A stretch of 64,000 bases of DNA from Bacteroidia bacterium. GTDB lineage: Bacteria > Bacteroidota > Bacteroidia > SXHM01. The DNA lies in NCBI GenBank assembly GCA_022072225.1, contig JAJVIC010000009.1, positions 91,736 through 155,735 on the forward strand, read 5' to 3'. Position numbers and translations under genes: made by a program. Of the stretch, positions 42,910 through 49,981 are shown in pieces. Numbering within the stretch: position 1 is the stretch's first letter; the number at the start of each line of letters is the position of its first letter. The notes under the pieces are model-generated. The model was given only the letters and a program-made list of their open reading frames with translations. It searched no databases and was not told the DNA's origin.

Positions 42910-44391
42910 ATGTTCCTGATAGGAGAAAAGCCAATCACGCTTGAAGCCATAAAACAACTGCTGGAAAGCGGTGAAAAAATAGGTCTGCATAAAAATGCGA
43001 AAACAGAAATTGAAAAGTCGCGCAAATATTTAGACAAGAAAATTGCTTCATCGGTTGAATCGGTTTATGGAGTTACAACCGGTTTTGGCTCGCTTTACGA
43101 CAAGAAAATTTCTTCCAAAGATTTGGGGACACTGCAGGAAAACCTTGTGATGTCGCATGCTTGCGGAACTGGTGAAGAAGTGCCTGCGGAAATTGCAAAG
43201 CTGATTCTGCTGCTGAAAATTGTTTCGCTTTCACTCGGAAAATCAGGAGTGCAATTAATAACGGTTCAGCGGCTTGTTGATTTTTACAACAATGATATTC
43301 TGCCTGTGATTTACGAGCAGGGTTCATTAGGTGCATCGGGCGATTTGGCTCCATTGGCTCATCTCTCGCTTCCGCTGATTGGCAAAGGAGAAGTGTATTA
43401 CAAGGGCAAAAAAATAAGTACCGAAAAGTTGTATACTTCGTTGAAATGGAAGCCGATAAAACTGAAATCTAAAGAAGGTTTAGCATTGCTGAACGGCACT
43501 CAGTTTATGGCTGCATTTGGTGTTGCTTGTGCCATTAACGCTGAGAAACTTTGGAACTGGGCGAATATAATCAGCGCACTTTCGTTGGATGCTTTTGACG
43601 GAAGGTTAGAGCCATTTGATAAACTGGCTCAGGATATTCGTCCGCATAAAGGACAAATAGATACAGCTACAGAAATCAGAAAAATTTTAAAAGGAAGTCA
43701 ACTGATTAGTCAACCGAAAAAGCACATACAAGACCCTTATTCATTTCGCTGCATCCCACAAGTGCATGGAGCTTCCAAGGATGTTATTGATTACGCCAAA
43801 CAGGTTTTTTCTGTGGAGATAAATTCCGTTACTGACAACCCTACAGTGTTTCCTGATGAAGACAAAATTATTTCAGCAGGAAATTTTCACGGACAGATTT
43901 TGGCGTTGGCTCATGATTTTCTTGCCATTGCTTTGGCTGAGCTGGGAAGTATTTCTGAGCGCAGAACCTTTCAATTGATTTCAGGCTCTCGTAATCTTCC
44001 GAGTTACCTGATTGTAAATGCCGGTATTAATTCGGGTCTCATGATTCCGCAATACACTGCGGCTTCAATTGTGAGTAGGAATAAGCAGCTTTGTACACCA
44101 TCTTCTGTTGATTCTATTCCTTCATCCAACGGACAGGAAGACCATGTGAGCATGGGCGCAAATGCGGCTGTCAAAGGCTATAAGGTGATGCGAAATACTT
44201 ACACCGTTCTTGCGATTGAATTGCTGACAGCTGCACAGGCAATGGATTTCAGAAGACCTAAGAAAACATCTCCTGTTCTTGAAAAGGTTTTTTCAGCTTA
44301 CCGCAAAAAAGTAAAATTCATGAACAATGACAGAGTATTGCGCGATGATATTATTGCTTCAGAAAAATTTCTGGAAAGTACCCCTCTCTAG
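42910..44391 (+). CDS. hutH: Histidine ammonia-lyase
   Basis: HutH deaminates histidine to urocanate through the self-formed MIO group. The 493-residue protein carries the MIO triad A142-S143-G144 in GSLGASGDLAPLAH and Y53 in YGVTTGFGSL, at the positions usual for this enzyme, plus LLNGTQFM and QDPYSFRCIPQVHGA. A related aromatic ammonia-lyase or aminomutase is possible but the motifs favour histidine. No other hut gene is nearby, so the rest of the pathway must be elsewhere. The last residues TPL* are encoded at the edge of a dispersed palindromic repeat (44380-44451). Confidence 0.9.
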   Translation: MFLIGEKPITLEAIKQLLESGEKIGLHKNAKTEIEKSRKYLDKKIASSVESVYGVTTGFGSLYDKKISSKDLGTLQENLVMSHACGTGEEVPAEIAKLILLLKIVSLSLGKSGVQLITVQRLVDFYNNDILPVIYEQGSLGASGDLAPLAHLSLPLIGKGEVYYKGKKISTEKLYTSLKWKPIKLKSKEGLALLNGTQFMAAFGVACAINAEKLWNWANIISALSLDAFDGRLEPFDKLAQDIRPHKGQIDTATEIRKILKGSQLISQPKKHIQDPYSFRCIPQVHGASKDVIDYAKQVFSVEINSVTDNPTVFPDEDKIISAGNFHGQILALAHDFLAIALAELGSISERRTFQLISGSRNLPSYLIVNAGINSGLMIPQYTAASIVSRNKQLCTPSSVDSIPSSNGQEDHVSMGANAAVKGYKVMRNTYTVLAIELLTAAQAMDFRRPKKTSPVLEKVFSAYRKKVKFMNNDRVLRDDIIASEKFLESTPL

Positions 44392-44451
44392 TCTCCCCAA
44401 AGGGGAGAAGCCGCTTACGCCTCCTCCCCTTTGGGGAGGTTGGGTGGGGTG
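44380..44451. repeat. Double copy of the CTCCCC/GGGGAG palindromic repeat
   Basis: TCTCCCCAAAGGGGAGA (44392-44408) and CCTCCCCTTTGGGGAGG (44423-44439) form two hairpins, bordered by TACCCCTCTC and TTGGGTGGGGTGA. The left border contains the hutH stop. The whole could act as a bidirectional terminator between hutH and the convergent gene. Confidence 0.82.
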
Positions 44452-44454
44452 ATA

Positions 44455-45120
44455 TTATTGCGGGTCATCAGCCATCAGCGCAAACTGAACAAGATTAGCA
44501 CCCATCTTCAGCGCTTTGTCTCTTGCATCAGGTGAATCGCCATGCACGTCAGGATCTTCCCATCCATCTCCTAAATCGGTTTCAACAGAGTAGTAGCAAA
44601 CTAACCTGCCCTCGTAAACCAAGCCGAAACCTTGTGGTGCTTTATCATCATGCTCATGAACTTTAGGTAAGCCATTTTTGAAATCAAATTTCTGGTGATA
44701 GACAGGATGTGAAAAAGGAAGTTCAATTAAATCCAATTCAGGAAAAACCTTTTTCAATTGAGGACGAATAAATTTATCCATTCCATAATTATCATCAACG
44801 TGCAGAAAACCACCGCCAATTAAATAATTGCGGAGGTTCTGCGCTTCCTGGTCGCTGAACACTACATTGCCGTGTCCTGTCATGTGGACAAAAGGATAAT
44901 TGAAAATTTCAGGACTTCCTGCATCAACAATTGCCTGCTCGGGATTGATGTTGGTGCCAAGGTTTTCGTTGCAGAATTTAATCAGGTTGGGTAGGGAAGT
45001 AGCAAGGTTAGCATACCAGTCGCCACCGCCATTGTATTTTAAAAGTGCAATCTGAAATGAAGGTGCAGGAACAAAAGAGGTTAAGGCAAAAAATAAAATT
45101 ACAACTGTTATCTTTTTCAT
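44455..45120 (-). CDS. DUF4159-type exported protein
   Basis: A 221-residue protein with a signal peptide (MKKITVVILFFALTSFVPAPS). The body has FQIALLKYNGGGDWYANLATSLPNLIKFCNENLGTNI, FPFVHMTGHGNVVFSDQEAQNLRNYLIGGGFLHVDDNYGMDKFIRPQLKKVFP and LGDGWEDPDVHGDSPDARDKALKMGANLVQFAL. This is the pattern of DUF4159, a glutamine-amidotransferase-like flavodoxin fold of unknown function often exported in Bacteroidota. It is 1 bp from rsmE and likely co-transcribed with it. Confidence 0.82.
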   Translation of the reverse strand: MKKITVVILFFALTSFVPAPSFQIALLKYNGGGDWYANLATSLPNLIKFCNENLGTNINPEQAIVDAGSPEIFNYPFVHMTGHGNVVFSDQEAQNLRNYLIGGGFLHVDDNYGMDKFIRPQLKKVFPELDLIELPFSHPVYHQKFDFKNGLPKVHEHDDKAPQGFGLVYEGRLVCYYSVETDLGDGWEDPDVHGDSPDARDKALKMGANLVQFALMADDPQ

Positions 45121-45121
45121 T

Positions 45122-45823
45122 TTATCCGTTCAATAAATTTACGGTGTGGCACGCCACAACACCTGCTGTTTCTGTTCTTAGTCTGCTCTCTCCAAGGCTT
45201 GTGGATGTATATCCATTCTCGTTTGCCAGTTTTACTTCTGCCTCAGAAAAATCACCTTCTGCGCCAATCAAAATTAAGATATTCTTATGGTTGGCGATGC
45301 AATCTTTCAGATTTTGTTTTTCACCGTCACGGCAATGCGCAATAAATTTTGCTTCGGCTGATTGGGATTTAATGAACTTTTTGAAGTCAATCAGCTCGTT
45401 CACTTTAGGCAGAAATGCTTTTACACTCTGCTTCATGGCGGAGACCACAAATTTTTCTGCACGCTCCGATTTTACAACTCTGCGTTCTGATTTTTCGCAA
45501 TTAAGAAACGTGATTTCATCAATACCTATTTCAGTGGCTTTTTCCAGAAACCATTCGGTGCGGTCAAAGTTTTTGGTGGGGGCAATGGCAATGTGCAGGT
45601 AACAATTCCTTTTGCCGTAATTCTCTTTTTTTTCAACTATTTCAAACCCACATTGGTTGGGATTTGCATTGCTGATCTTTGCTTTGTAAAACCCACCTTT
45701 CCCGTCAACAATAATTAAATCATCTCCTTCTTTCATGCGCAGCACACGAACAGCATGTCCCGATTCTTCCCTGTCAAGAAAAGTTTGTCCGTTTAATAGT
45801 TCAGGGCAATAAAAGAGGTTCAT
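45122..45823 (-). CDS. rsmE: 16S rRNA (uracil(1498)-N(3))-methyltransferase RsmE
   Basis: RsmE methylates N3 of U1498 in 16S rRNA and has the knotted SPOUT fold. The 233-residue product shows the N-terminal PUA-like part (EESGHAVRVLRMKEGDDLIIVDGKGG), CYLHIAIAPTKNFDRTEWFLEKATEIGIDEI, EKFVVSAMKQSVKAFLPKV, and the C-terminal SAM-binding knot ILILIGAEGDFSEAEVKLANENGYTSTSLGESRLRTETAGVVACHTVN. All are family-specific. It precedes the DUF4159 gene with a one-base gap and follows the pckA terminator. Confidence 0.94.
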   Translation of the reverse strand: MNLFYCPELLNGQTFLDREESGHAVRVLRMKEGDDLIIVDGKGGFYKAKISNANPNQCGFEIVEKKENYGKRNCYLHIAIAPTKNFDRTEWFLEKATEIGIDEITFLNCEKSERRVVKSERAEKFVVSAMKQSVKAFLPKVNELIDFKKFIKSQSAEAKFIAHCRDGEKQNLKDCIANHKNILILIGAEGDFSEAEVKLANENGYTSTSLGESRLRTETAGVVACHTVNLLNG

Positions 45824-45832
45824 GATTTCTCA

Positions 45833-45877
45833 AAAATAAAAAAACCTTCCCGTTGAATGAGAAGGTTTTTTTATTTT
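45833..45877 (-). terminator. Hairpin terminator of pckA
   Basis: AAAATAAAAAAACCTTC (45833-45849) pairs perfectly with GAAGGTTTTTTTATTTT (45861-45877), 12 bp after the pckA stop. Confidence 0.88.
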
Positions 45878-45889
45878 CAATAGTTGCAA

Positions 45890-47503
45890 TTAAGCGTTTA
45901 CAGTAGTTTTAGGAGCGGCAGCAAGAATTTCTTCATTGGCTGCGCTTGCATATTTGCTGAAGTTTTTGACAAACGACTCGGCAAGGCTGTTTGCTTTCGC
46001 ATCGTAAGCAGCTTTATCTTTCCAAGTGTTGCGCGGGTTCAGAATAGCAGCTTCCACATTAGGGCAAGACTTAGGCATTGCCAAACCAAACACTGCATGG
46101 TTTTCGTATTCTACTTTATCCAGTTCGCCTTTCAAGGCAGCAGTAATCATAGCGCGGGTAAATTTCAGTTTGATGCGTTCACCAACTCCGTAACTTCCGC
46201 CTGACCATCCTGTATTGATAAGCCAAACGTTTACTTTATTCTTTTTCAGTTTCTCGCCCAAAAGTTCTGCATATTTTGTAGGGTGCAGTGGCAGGAAAGC
46301 CGCACCAAAGCATGCCGAAAACGTTAATTGTGGCTCGGTAACACCCACTTCGGTTCCTGCAACTTTTGCAGTATATCCCGAAATAAAATGATACATCGCC
46401 TGACCAACCGTAAGTTTTGAAATAGGAGGAAGTACGCCAAATGCATCAGCAGTTAAGAAGAAAATGTTTTTAGGAATTCCGCCTACCGATGGCTTTACTG
46501 CATTGGCAATAAAATCAATAGGGTAGCTTACGCGGGTGTTCTCTGTTTTGGTGATGTTGTCGTAATCAACAGTAGAAGTATTTTCGTAAAACTCAACATT
46601 CTCAAGCAACGAGCCGAACTTCACAGCATCAAATATCTGCGGTTCTTTTTCGCGTGAAAGGTTTACGCATTTTGCATAGCAGCCGCCTTCAAAGTTGAAG
46701 ACTTCTTTTTCTGCCCAGCCGTGTTCATCATCACCAATCAAACCTCTTTCAGGGTCAGCAGACAAGGTTGTTTTTCCTGTGCCTGACAGCCCAAAGAAAA
46801 CAGCAGTATCACCTTCTTTGCCGATGTTGGCAGAGCAGTGCATAGACAATACATTTTTATCGTGTGGCAACACAAAGTTCAGCACCGAGAAAATTCCTTT
46901 TTTGATTTCGCCAGTGTAGGCAGTTCCTCCGATAAGGATTACTTTCTTAGTGAAGTTGAGCACAGCAAAGTTTTCCTGACGTGTTCCGTCAGTTTTTGGA
47001 TTTGCGTGAAAACCCGGAGCGCAGATGATGGTCCACTCGGGGTTAAAGTTTTGTATTTCGTCAAACGTTGGGCGCAGAAACAAATTGCTGGCAAACAGGT
47101 TTGCCCAGGGTGTTTCGGTAACAACGCGGATGTTTAGGCGGTAGGCAGGGTCGGCACAGGCGTAGCTGTCGCGCACATATACTTCTTTGCCTTGCAGGTA
47201 TGAGGTTACTTTATCATACAGTTTGTCAAAATTCTCGGGAGTAAATTTGATGTTGATATCGCCCCACCAAACCGAGTTCTCGGTAATGGCATCGCAAACA
47301 ATAAATTTATCTTTTGGTGAACGGCCGGTAAATTTTCCGGTATCAACTGCCAGAGCGCCTGTATCGGTTAACATGCCTTGTCCGGTTACAATCGTTTCTT
47401 CCACCAACTCGGCAGGGTTCAGGTTCCAGTAAGCTACTGCAACATTCTTTAATCCAAGTGATGCCACGGTGGCATCTTTACTCTTAATTCCGTATTCGTT
47501 CAT
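45890..47503 (-). CDS. pckA: Phosphoenolpyruvate carboxykinase (ATP)
   Basis: PckA interconverts oxaloacetate and PEP with ATP, the entry to gluconeogenesis. The 537-residue length is normal. Visible are GRSPKDKFIV near residue 59, the kinase-1 loop GLSGTGKTTLSADP (about 240-253) followed by LIGDDEHGW, the substrate segment AGTEVGVTEPQLTFSACFG, and NTGWSGGSYGVGERIKLKFTRAMI. It is a single-gene unit with a consensus promoter upstream (47552-47583) and a hairpin terminator behind. Confidence 0.97.
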   Translation of the reverse strand: MNEYGIKSKDATVASLGLKNVAVAYWNLNPAELVEETIVTGQGMLTDTGALAVDTGKFTGRSPKDKFIVCDAITENSVWWGDINIKFTPENFDKLYDKVTSYLQGKEVYVRDSYACADPAYRLNIRVVTETPWANLFASNLFLRPTFDEIQNFNPEWTIICAPGFHANPKTDGTRQENFAVLNFTKKVILIGGTAYTGEIKKGIFSVLNFVLPHDKNVLSMHCSANIGKEGDTAVFFGLSGTGKTTLSADPERGLIGDDEHGWAEKEVFNFEGGCYAKCVNLSREKEPQIFDAVKFGSLLENVEFYENTSTVDYDNITKTENTRVSYPIDFIANAVKPSVGGIPKNIFFLTADAFGVLPPISKLTVGQAMYHFISGYTAKVAGTEVGVTEPQLTFSACFGAAFLPLHPTKYAELLGEKLKKNKVNVWLINTGWSGGSYGVGERIKLKFTRAMITAALKGELDKVEYENHAVFGLAMPKSCPNVEAAILNPRNTWKDKAAYDAKANSLAESFVKNFSKYASAANEEILAAAPKTTVNA

Positions 47504-47551
47504 TCTTAATTTATTGGTTGGTATTCTTTATGTTTTTCCCTAAAAGGGGAG

Positions 47552-47583
47552 CAAATGTAAAGCAATTTCGGACATATAAACAA
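47552..47583 (-). promoter_or_regulatory. Bacteroidota-type promoter for pckA
   Basis: On the minus strand TTG (47583-47581), 21 bp, TACATTTG (47559-47552) match the consensus, 49 bp before the ATG at 47503. Confidence 0.65.
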
Positions 47584-47614
47584 GAAATTAAGGAGTGATT
47601 AAAATCAAGGTTTT

Positions 47615-47971
47615 TCAATGCAGTTTTCTAATGCGAACTTTATTATCGCTGTCAATAACGGTAAAGCATTTCAGGAGTTCATTTCTGTGATTTTTTAGTG
47701 TGTTTTCAAGCATGGAATATCGTTGCGCAACATCCAATTCGTTTGCCCTGATGAGAATAATCCCGCAGTTTGGTTTTTGAAAACGTATGGTGAGTTCACC
47801 AAAATCCTTGTCTTCTGTCAGTAGCAGTAACTGTTTTTCTACTGAGATTTTCAGCACTTCTTCATCACCGATGCTTGCCTGATGTTTTGCTATGGAATAA
47901 ACAGAAAATCCGTTTTGTTCAAGCCGTGAAATTATTCTACCATCAACACTTTCATCTGCAATCAGTTTCAT
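47615..47971 (-). CDS. DUF5615 PIN-like protein (probable toxin of a TA pair)
   Basis: A 118-residue protein starting MKLIADESVDGRIISRLEQNGFSV, with LLLLTEDKDFGELTIRF (acidic TEDKDF) and NCGIILIRANELDVAQR. The early Asp, the central D-K-D and the basic C-terminal part are the PIN-like arrangement of DUF5615 (Mut7-C related). Such proteins are paired with DUF433 antitoxins. I chose the ATG at 47971 over 48025, because the earlier start would overlap the upstream gene and add unrelated residues. The gap to that gene is 7 bp. RNase activity is inferred from the family. Confidence 0.82.
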   Translation of the reverse strand: MKLIADESVDGRIISRLEQNGFSVYSIAKHQASIGDEEVLKISVEKQLLLLTEDKDFGELTIRFQKPNCGIILIRANELDVAQRYSMLENTLKNHRNELLKCFTVIDSDNKVRIRKLH

Positions 47972-47978
47972 GGAAAAC

Positions 47979-48215
47979 TCACGCAGCTTTGTGGATGATT
48001 TCGCTTTTAATTGATTCGGAAGCAAAAAGAAGGCAAGCGGTTATTGCCTGTTCTGTAATATTAGGATAGGCTTCTAATAAATCGGCAGTGGTATTTCCGG
48101 CTGCTAATTTTTCTAAAATAAGGTCAACAGGAATTCGGGTGTTTTTAATCACAGGTTTGCCGTAAAGTATGGCAGGGTCACTTGCTATATAGTCTTTCCA
48201 GTTTATTGCGTTCAT
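47979..48215 (-). CDS. DUF433 protein (probable antitoxin)
   Basis: A 78-residue protein that covers the whole DUF433 domain: YIASDPAILYGKPVIKNTRIPVDLILEKLAAGNTTADLLEAYPNITEQAITACLLFASE. The pattern GKPVIK.TRI.V..IL..LA.G.T...LLE.YP.IT is diagnostic. It has a helix-turn-helix-like fold and is typically the antitoxin of a VapBC-like pair with a PIN-domain partner, here the DUF5615 gene 7 bp downstream. It probably binds its own promoter, but no operator is evident to me. Confidence 0.88.
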   Translation of the reverse strand: MNAINWKDYIASDPAILYGKPVIKNTRIPVDLILEKLAAGNTTADLLEAYPNITEQAITACLLFASESIKSEIIHKAA

Positions 48216-48321
48216 TGTTGTAAATTTTTTATCAAAGGTATTTATTTCATATCCAAGAACAAAATTAAGTCATAGTGTTGATTTGTGCCGTAAATTCGGC
48301 AATCAATTAAATCTATCAGCT

Positions 48322-49347
48322 ATGAAAAAACTTATACTTTTTGTTTTGGTGTTGGTGGCGGGGAATGTGAGGGGGCAGACATATTATCCGTGTAGTGTAT
48401 TGCCCTTAGAATTCCAACCTTGGTGTGATTATCAGGTTTATCTTGACACGCTTGATTTGAGTGAGGATTCTTCAATAATAATTATTGACACAGCAAATTC
48501 CTGCAATACGTGGGTTTTGGGTCACAGCTATAAAACAAGTTTTGACAGTATATTATCTCCTTTGGGTTTAGTTACTGATACAATTTTACCTTATACAACA
48601 AATGTAAAATGTAGTTTTATTGTAAAACAAACAGCTATGGGATTTTATCCAAACTTGCTGTTTTTTGAGCATAAATTTGAAACCGATTCTTTGCTTGATG
48701 GAGGATATATTGAATACTCGTGCGATCATGGTGAACATTGGAGGTTGGTTGATGGCTCCAATATTGTTCCTGATGGTCCGCCTCAGGGAGTAAACTATTT
48801 TAACTATTTGGGATTGCCCGATTCATACTGGCAGCAAACTATGTCAACCATACATGATACTGTTCCTGCTTTTACAGGCATTAGTAATGATTGGCAGTGG
48901 TCGGGTCTTCAGATTGTATGGTTTTATCCGGTTATGCGTCCAGATGAAAACCGCTGGGATGAATGTTGGCAAAATATGGATACTCTTTACATGCGTTTCA
49001 CTTTTGAAAGCGACAGTATTGATAGCGGCAAAGCCGGTTGGATGATTCGGAATATTGTAACAGGGTGGAATGATTTGAGTGGCTCCATCTCCGAGTTCTC
49101 CACCCTCCCCCTCAAACTCTTCCCCAACCCCGCCACCGAAAATATCTCTCTTGAGTTACCACCCAATTCAGGTACCTTAAGCAGTGTAGTTATTTCGGAT
49201 ATTGCTGGTAAGGTAATAGCCTCACCCCTAACCCCTCTCCAAGGGGAGAGTGGAACTGTCGATGTTTCCACCCTAAGCTCCGGTATCTACTTTGTGCTTG
49301 CCGAAACGGATAAATTTGTGTTCAGGCAGAAGTTGGTAAAGCAGTAA
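48322..49347 (+). CDS. T9SS-secreted protein with in-frame repeat insertion
   Basis: From the ATG at 48322 (MKKLILFVLVLVAGNVRGQ, signal peptide) a protein of 341 residues. An upstream in-frame TTG at 48283 is less likely. The beta-rich centre resembles the T9SS protein at 41859 (matching FETDSLLDGGYIEYSCDHG and GWMIRNI). The C-terminal sorting domain reads KLFPNPATENISLELPP ... SVVISDIAGKVI ... LSSGIYFVLAETDKFVFRQKLVKQ. Between the strands lies ASPLTPLQGESG, encoded by a dispersed palindromic repeat (49219-49252), an insertion that keeps the frame. Downstream is a 42-bp-period array. Confidence 0.85.
   Translation: MKKLILFVLVLVAGNVRGQTYYPCSVLPLEFQPWCDYQVYLDTLDLSEDSSIIIIDTANSCNTWVLGHSYKTSFDSILSPLGLVTDTILPYTTNVKCSFIVKQTAMGFYPNLLFFEHKFETDSLLDGGYIEYSCDHGEHWRLVDGSNIVPDGPPQGVNYFNYLGLPDSYWQQTMSTIHDTVPAFTGISNDWQWSGLQIVWFYPVMRPDENRWDECWQNMDTLYMRFTFESDSIDSGKAGWMIRNIVTGWNDLSGSISEFSTLPLKLFPNPATENISLELPPNSGTLSSVVISDIAGKVIASPLTPLQGESGTVDVSTLSSGIYFVLAETDKFVFRQKLVKQ
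49219..49252. repeat. CTCTCC/GGAGAG repeat inserted in frame in a T9SS gene
   Basis: GCCTCACCCCTAACCCCTC runs into CTCC, AAGG, GGAGAG. It is the same family as the copies at 40871, 44392 and 53274, but lies inside a coding region and encodes ASPLTPLQGESG. Confidence 0.75.
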
Positions 49348-49348
49348 T

Positions 49349-49495
49349 ACTACATCTCTATAAGTAGAGCCCCTCAGGGAAACTTCCTTGGCCCTCTCGC
49401 AGGTCAGCGAACCCCTCAGGGAAACTTCCTTGACCCTGTCGCAGGTCAGCGAACCCGTCAGGGAAACTTCCTTAGCCTCTTCGTAGGTCTTAAAT
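49349..49495. repeat. 42-bp tandem array (three units plus a diverged half-unit)
   Basis: Units at 49370-49411, 49412-49453 and 49454-49495 are 42 bp each. Each has a first half starting CCC(C/G)TCAGGGAAACTTCCTT and a second half of the type (G/A)CC(C/T)...TCG(C/T)AGGTC, so the period is 2 x 21. The third unit is diverged at its end. The 21 bp before the first unit (49349-49369) contains a CTCTATAAGTAGAG hairpin. The array fills the 150-bp gap between two convergent genes and contains no plausible gene. Confidence 0.85.
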
Positions 49496-49497
49496 AC

Positions 49498-49884
49498 TTA
49501 TTTTCTGATTGCAGCCACCGCCACCATCACCCAACCTGCAATAAAAAGCAATCCCCCGATTGGGGTAACCGGCCCCAGAAAAGAAATATTAACCAAGCCC
49601 GTGATGGTTTTGGTAGAGAGAAAATAAACCGAACCCGAGAAGCAGATAATACCGGCCACAAACAGCCAACCGGTAGTACGCAGCAATTTAGTGTTATTCT
49701 GTTGTTGCCACAAGGCAATAAACAGCAGCGCCAGCGTATGATAAAACTGGTAGCGCACTGCTGTTTCGTAGCTTACTAATGCATCGGGCGGCAGGTAGGG
49801 TTTTAGTGAGTGCGCGCCCAATGCGCCAATTGCTACAACCAAGGCACCGGAAATTCCGGCAATGAGAAGGAAGGGGTTTTTCAT
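49498..49884 (-). CDS. DUF423 membrane protein
   Basis: A 128-residue membrane protein with four hydrophobic segments. MKNPFLLIAGISGALVVAIGALGAHSLKP is the diagnostic start, with GALGAH. It is followed by YHTLALLFIALW, LLRTTGWLFVAGIICFSGSVYFLSTKT, and a final FLGPVTPIGGLLFIAGWVMVAVAAIRK. This is the DUF423 family, of unknown function. The gene is convergent with the T9SS gene and its array lies between them. Confidence 0.9.
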   Translation of the reverse strand: MKNPFLLIAGISGALVVAIGALGAHSLKPYLPPDALVSYETAVRYQFYHTLALLFIALWQQQNNTKLLRTTGWLFVAGIICFSGSVYFLSTKTITGLVNISFLGPVTPIGGLLFIAGWVMVAVAAIRK

Positions 49885-49907
49885 GGCGCGAAATTAGTCA
49901 ATAGTCC

Positions 49908-49960
49908 TTAGTCCGTGGTCGGTAGTTTTTGCAACGGACTATGGACTACCGACTACGGAC
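49908..49960. repeat. Word-repeat hairpin (AGTCCGTAGTCGGTAGT type)
   Basis: AGTCCGTGGTCGGTAGT (49910-49926) pairs with ACTACCGACTACGGACT (49944-49960), 16 of 17 bp. The same GACTATGGACTAC word series occurs in the signal-peptide region of the gene at 61668 and near 23990. Confidence 0.75.
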
Positions 49961-49969
49961 TTTTTCCTC

Positions 49970-49977
49970 TACATTTG
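49970..49977 (+). promoter_or_regulatory. -7 element nearly touching the start codon
   Basis: TACATTTG matches TAnnTTTG and ends only 4 bp before the GTG at 49982. If used, the mRNA would be leaderless or almost so. The upstream -33 zone is the word-repeat hairpin. Confidence 0.4.
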
Positions 49978-49981
49978 TTGC

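Noticed and set aside
49349..49495. CRISPR-like array
   Set aside because: Repeats are contiguous without unique spacers, units are 42 bp and no cas genes are present. The arrays at 24276 and 61281 fail for the same reasons.
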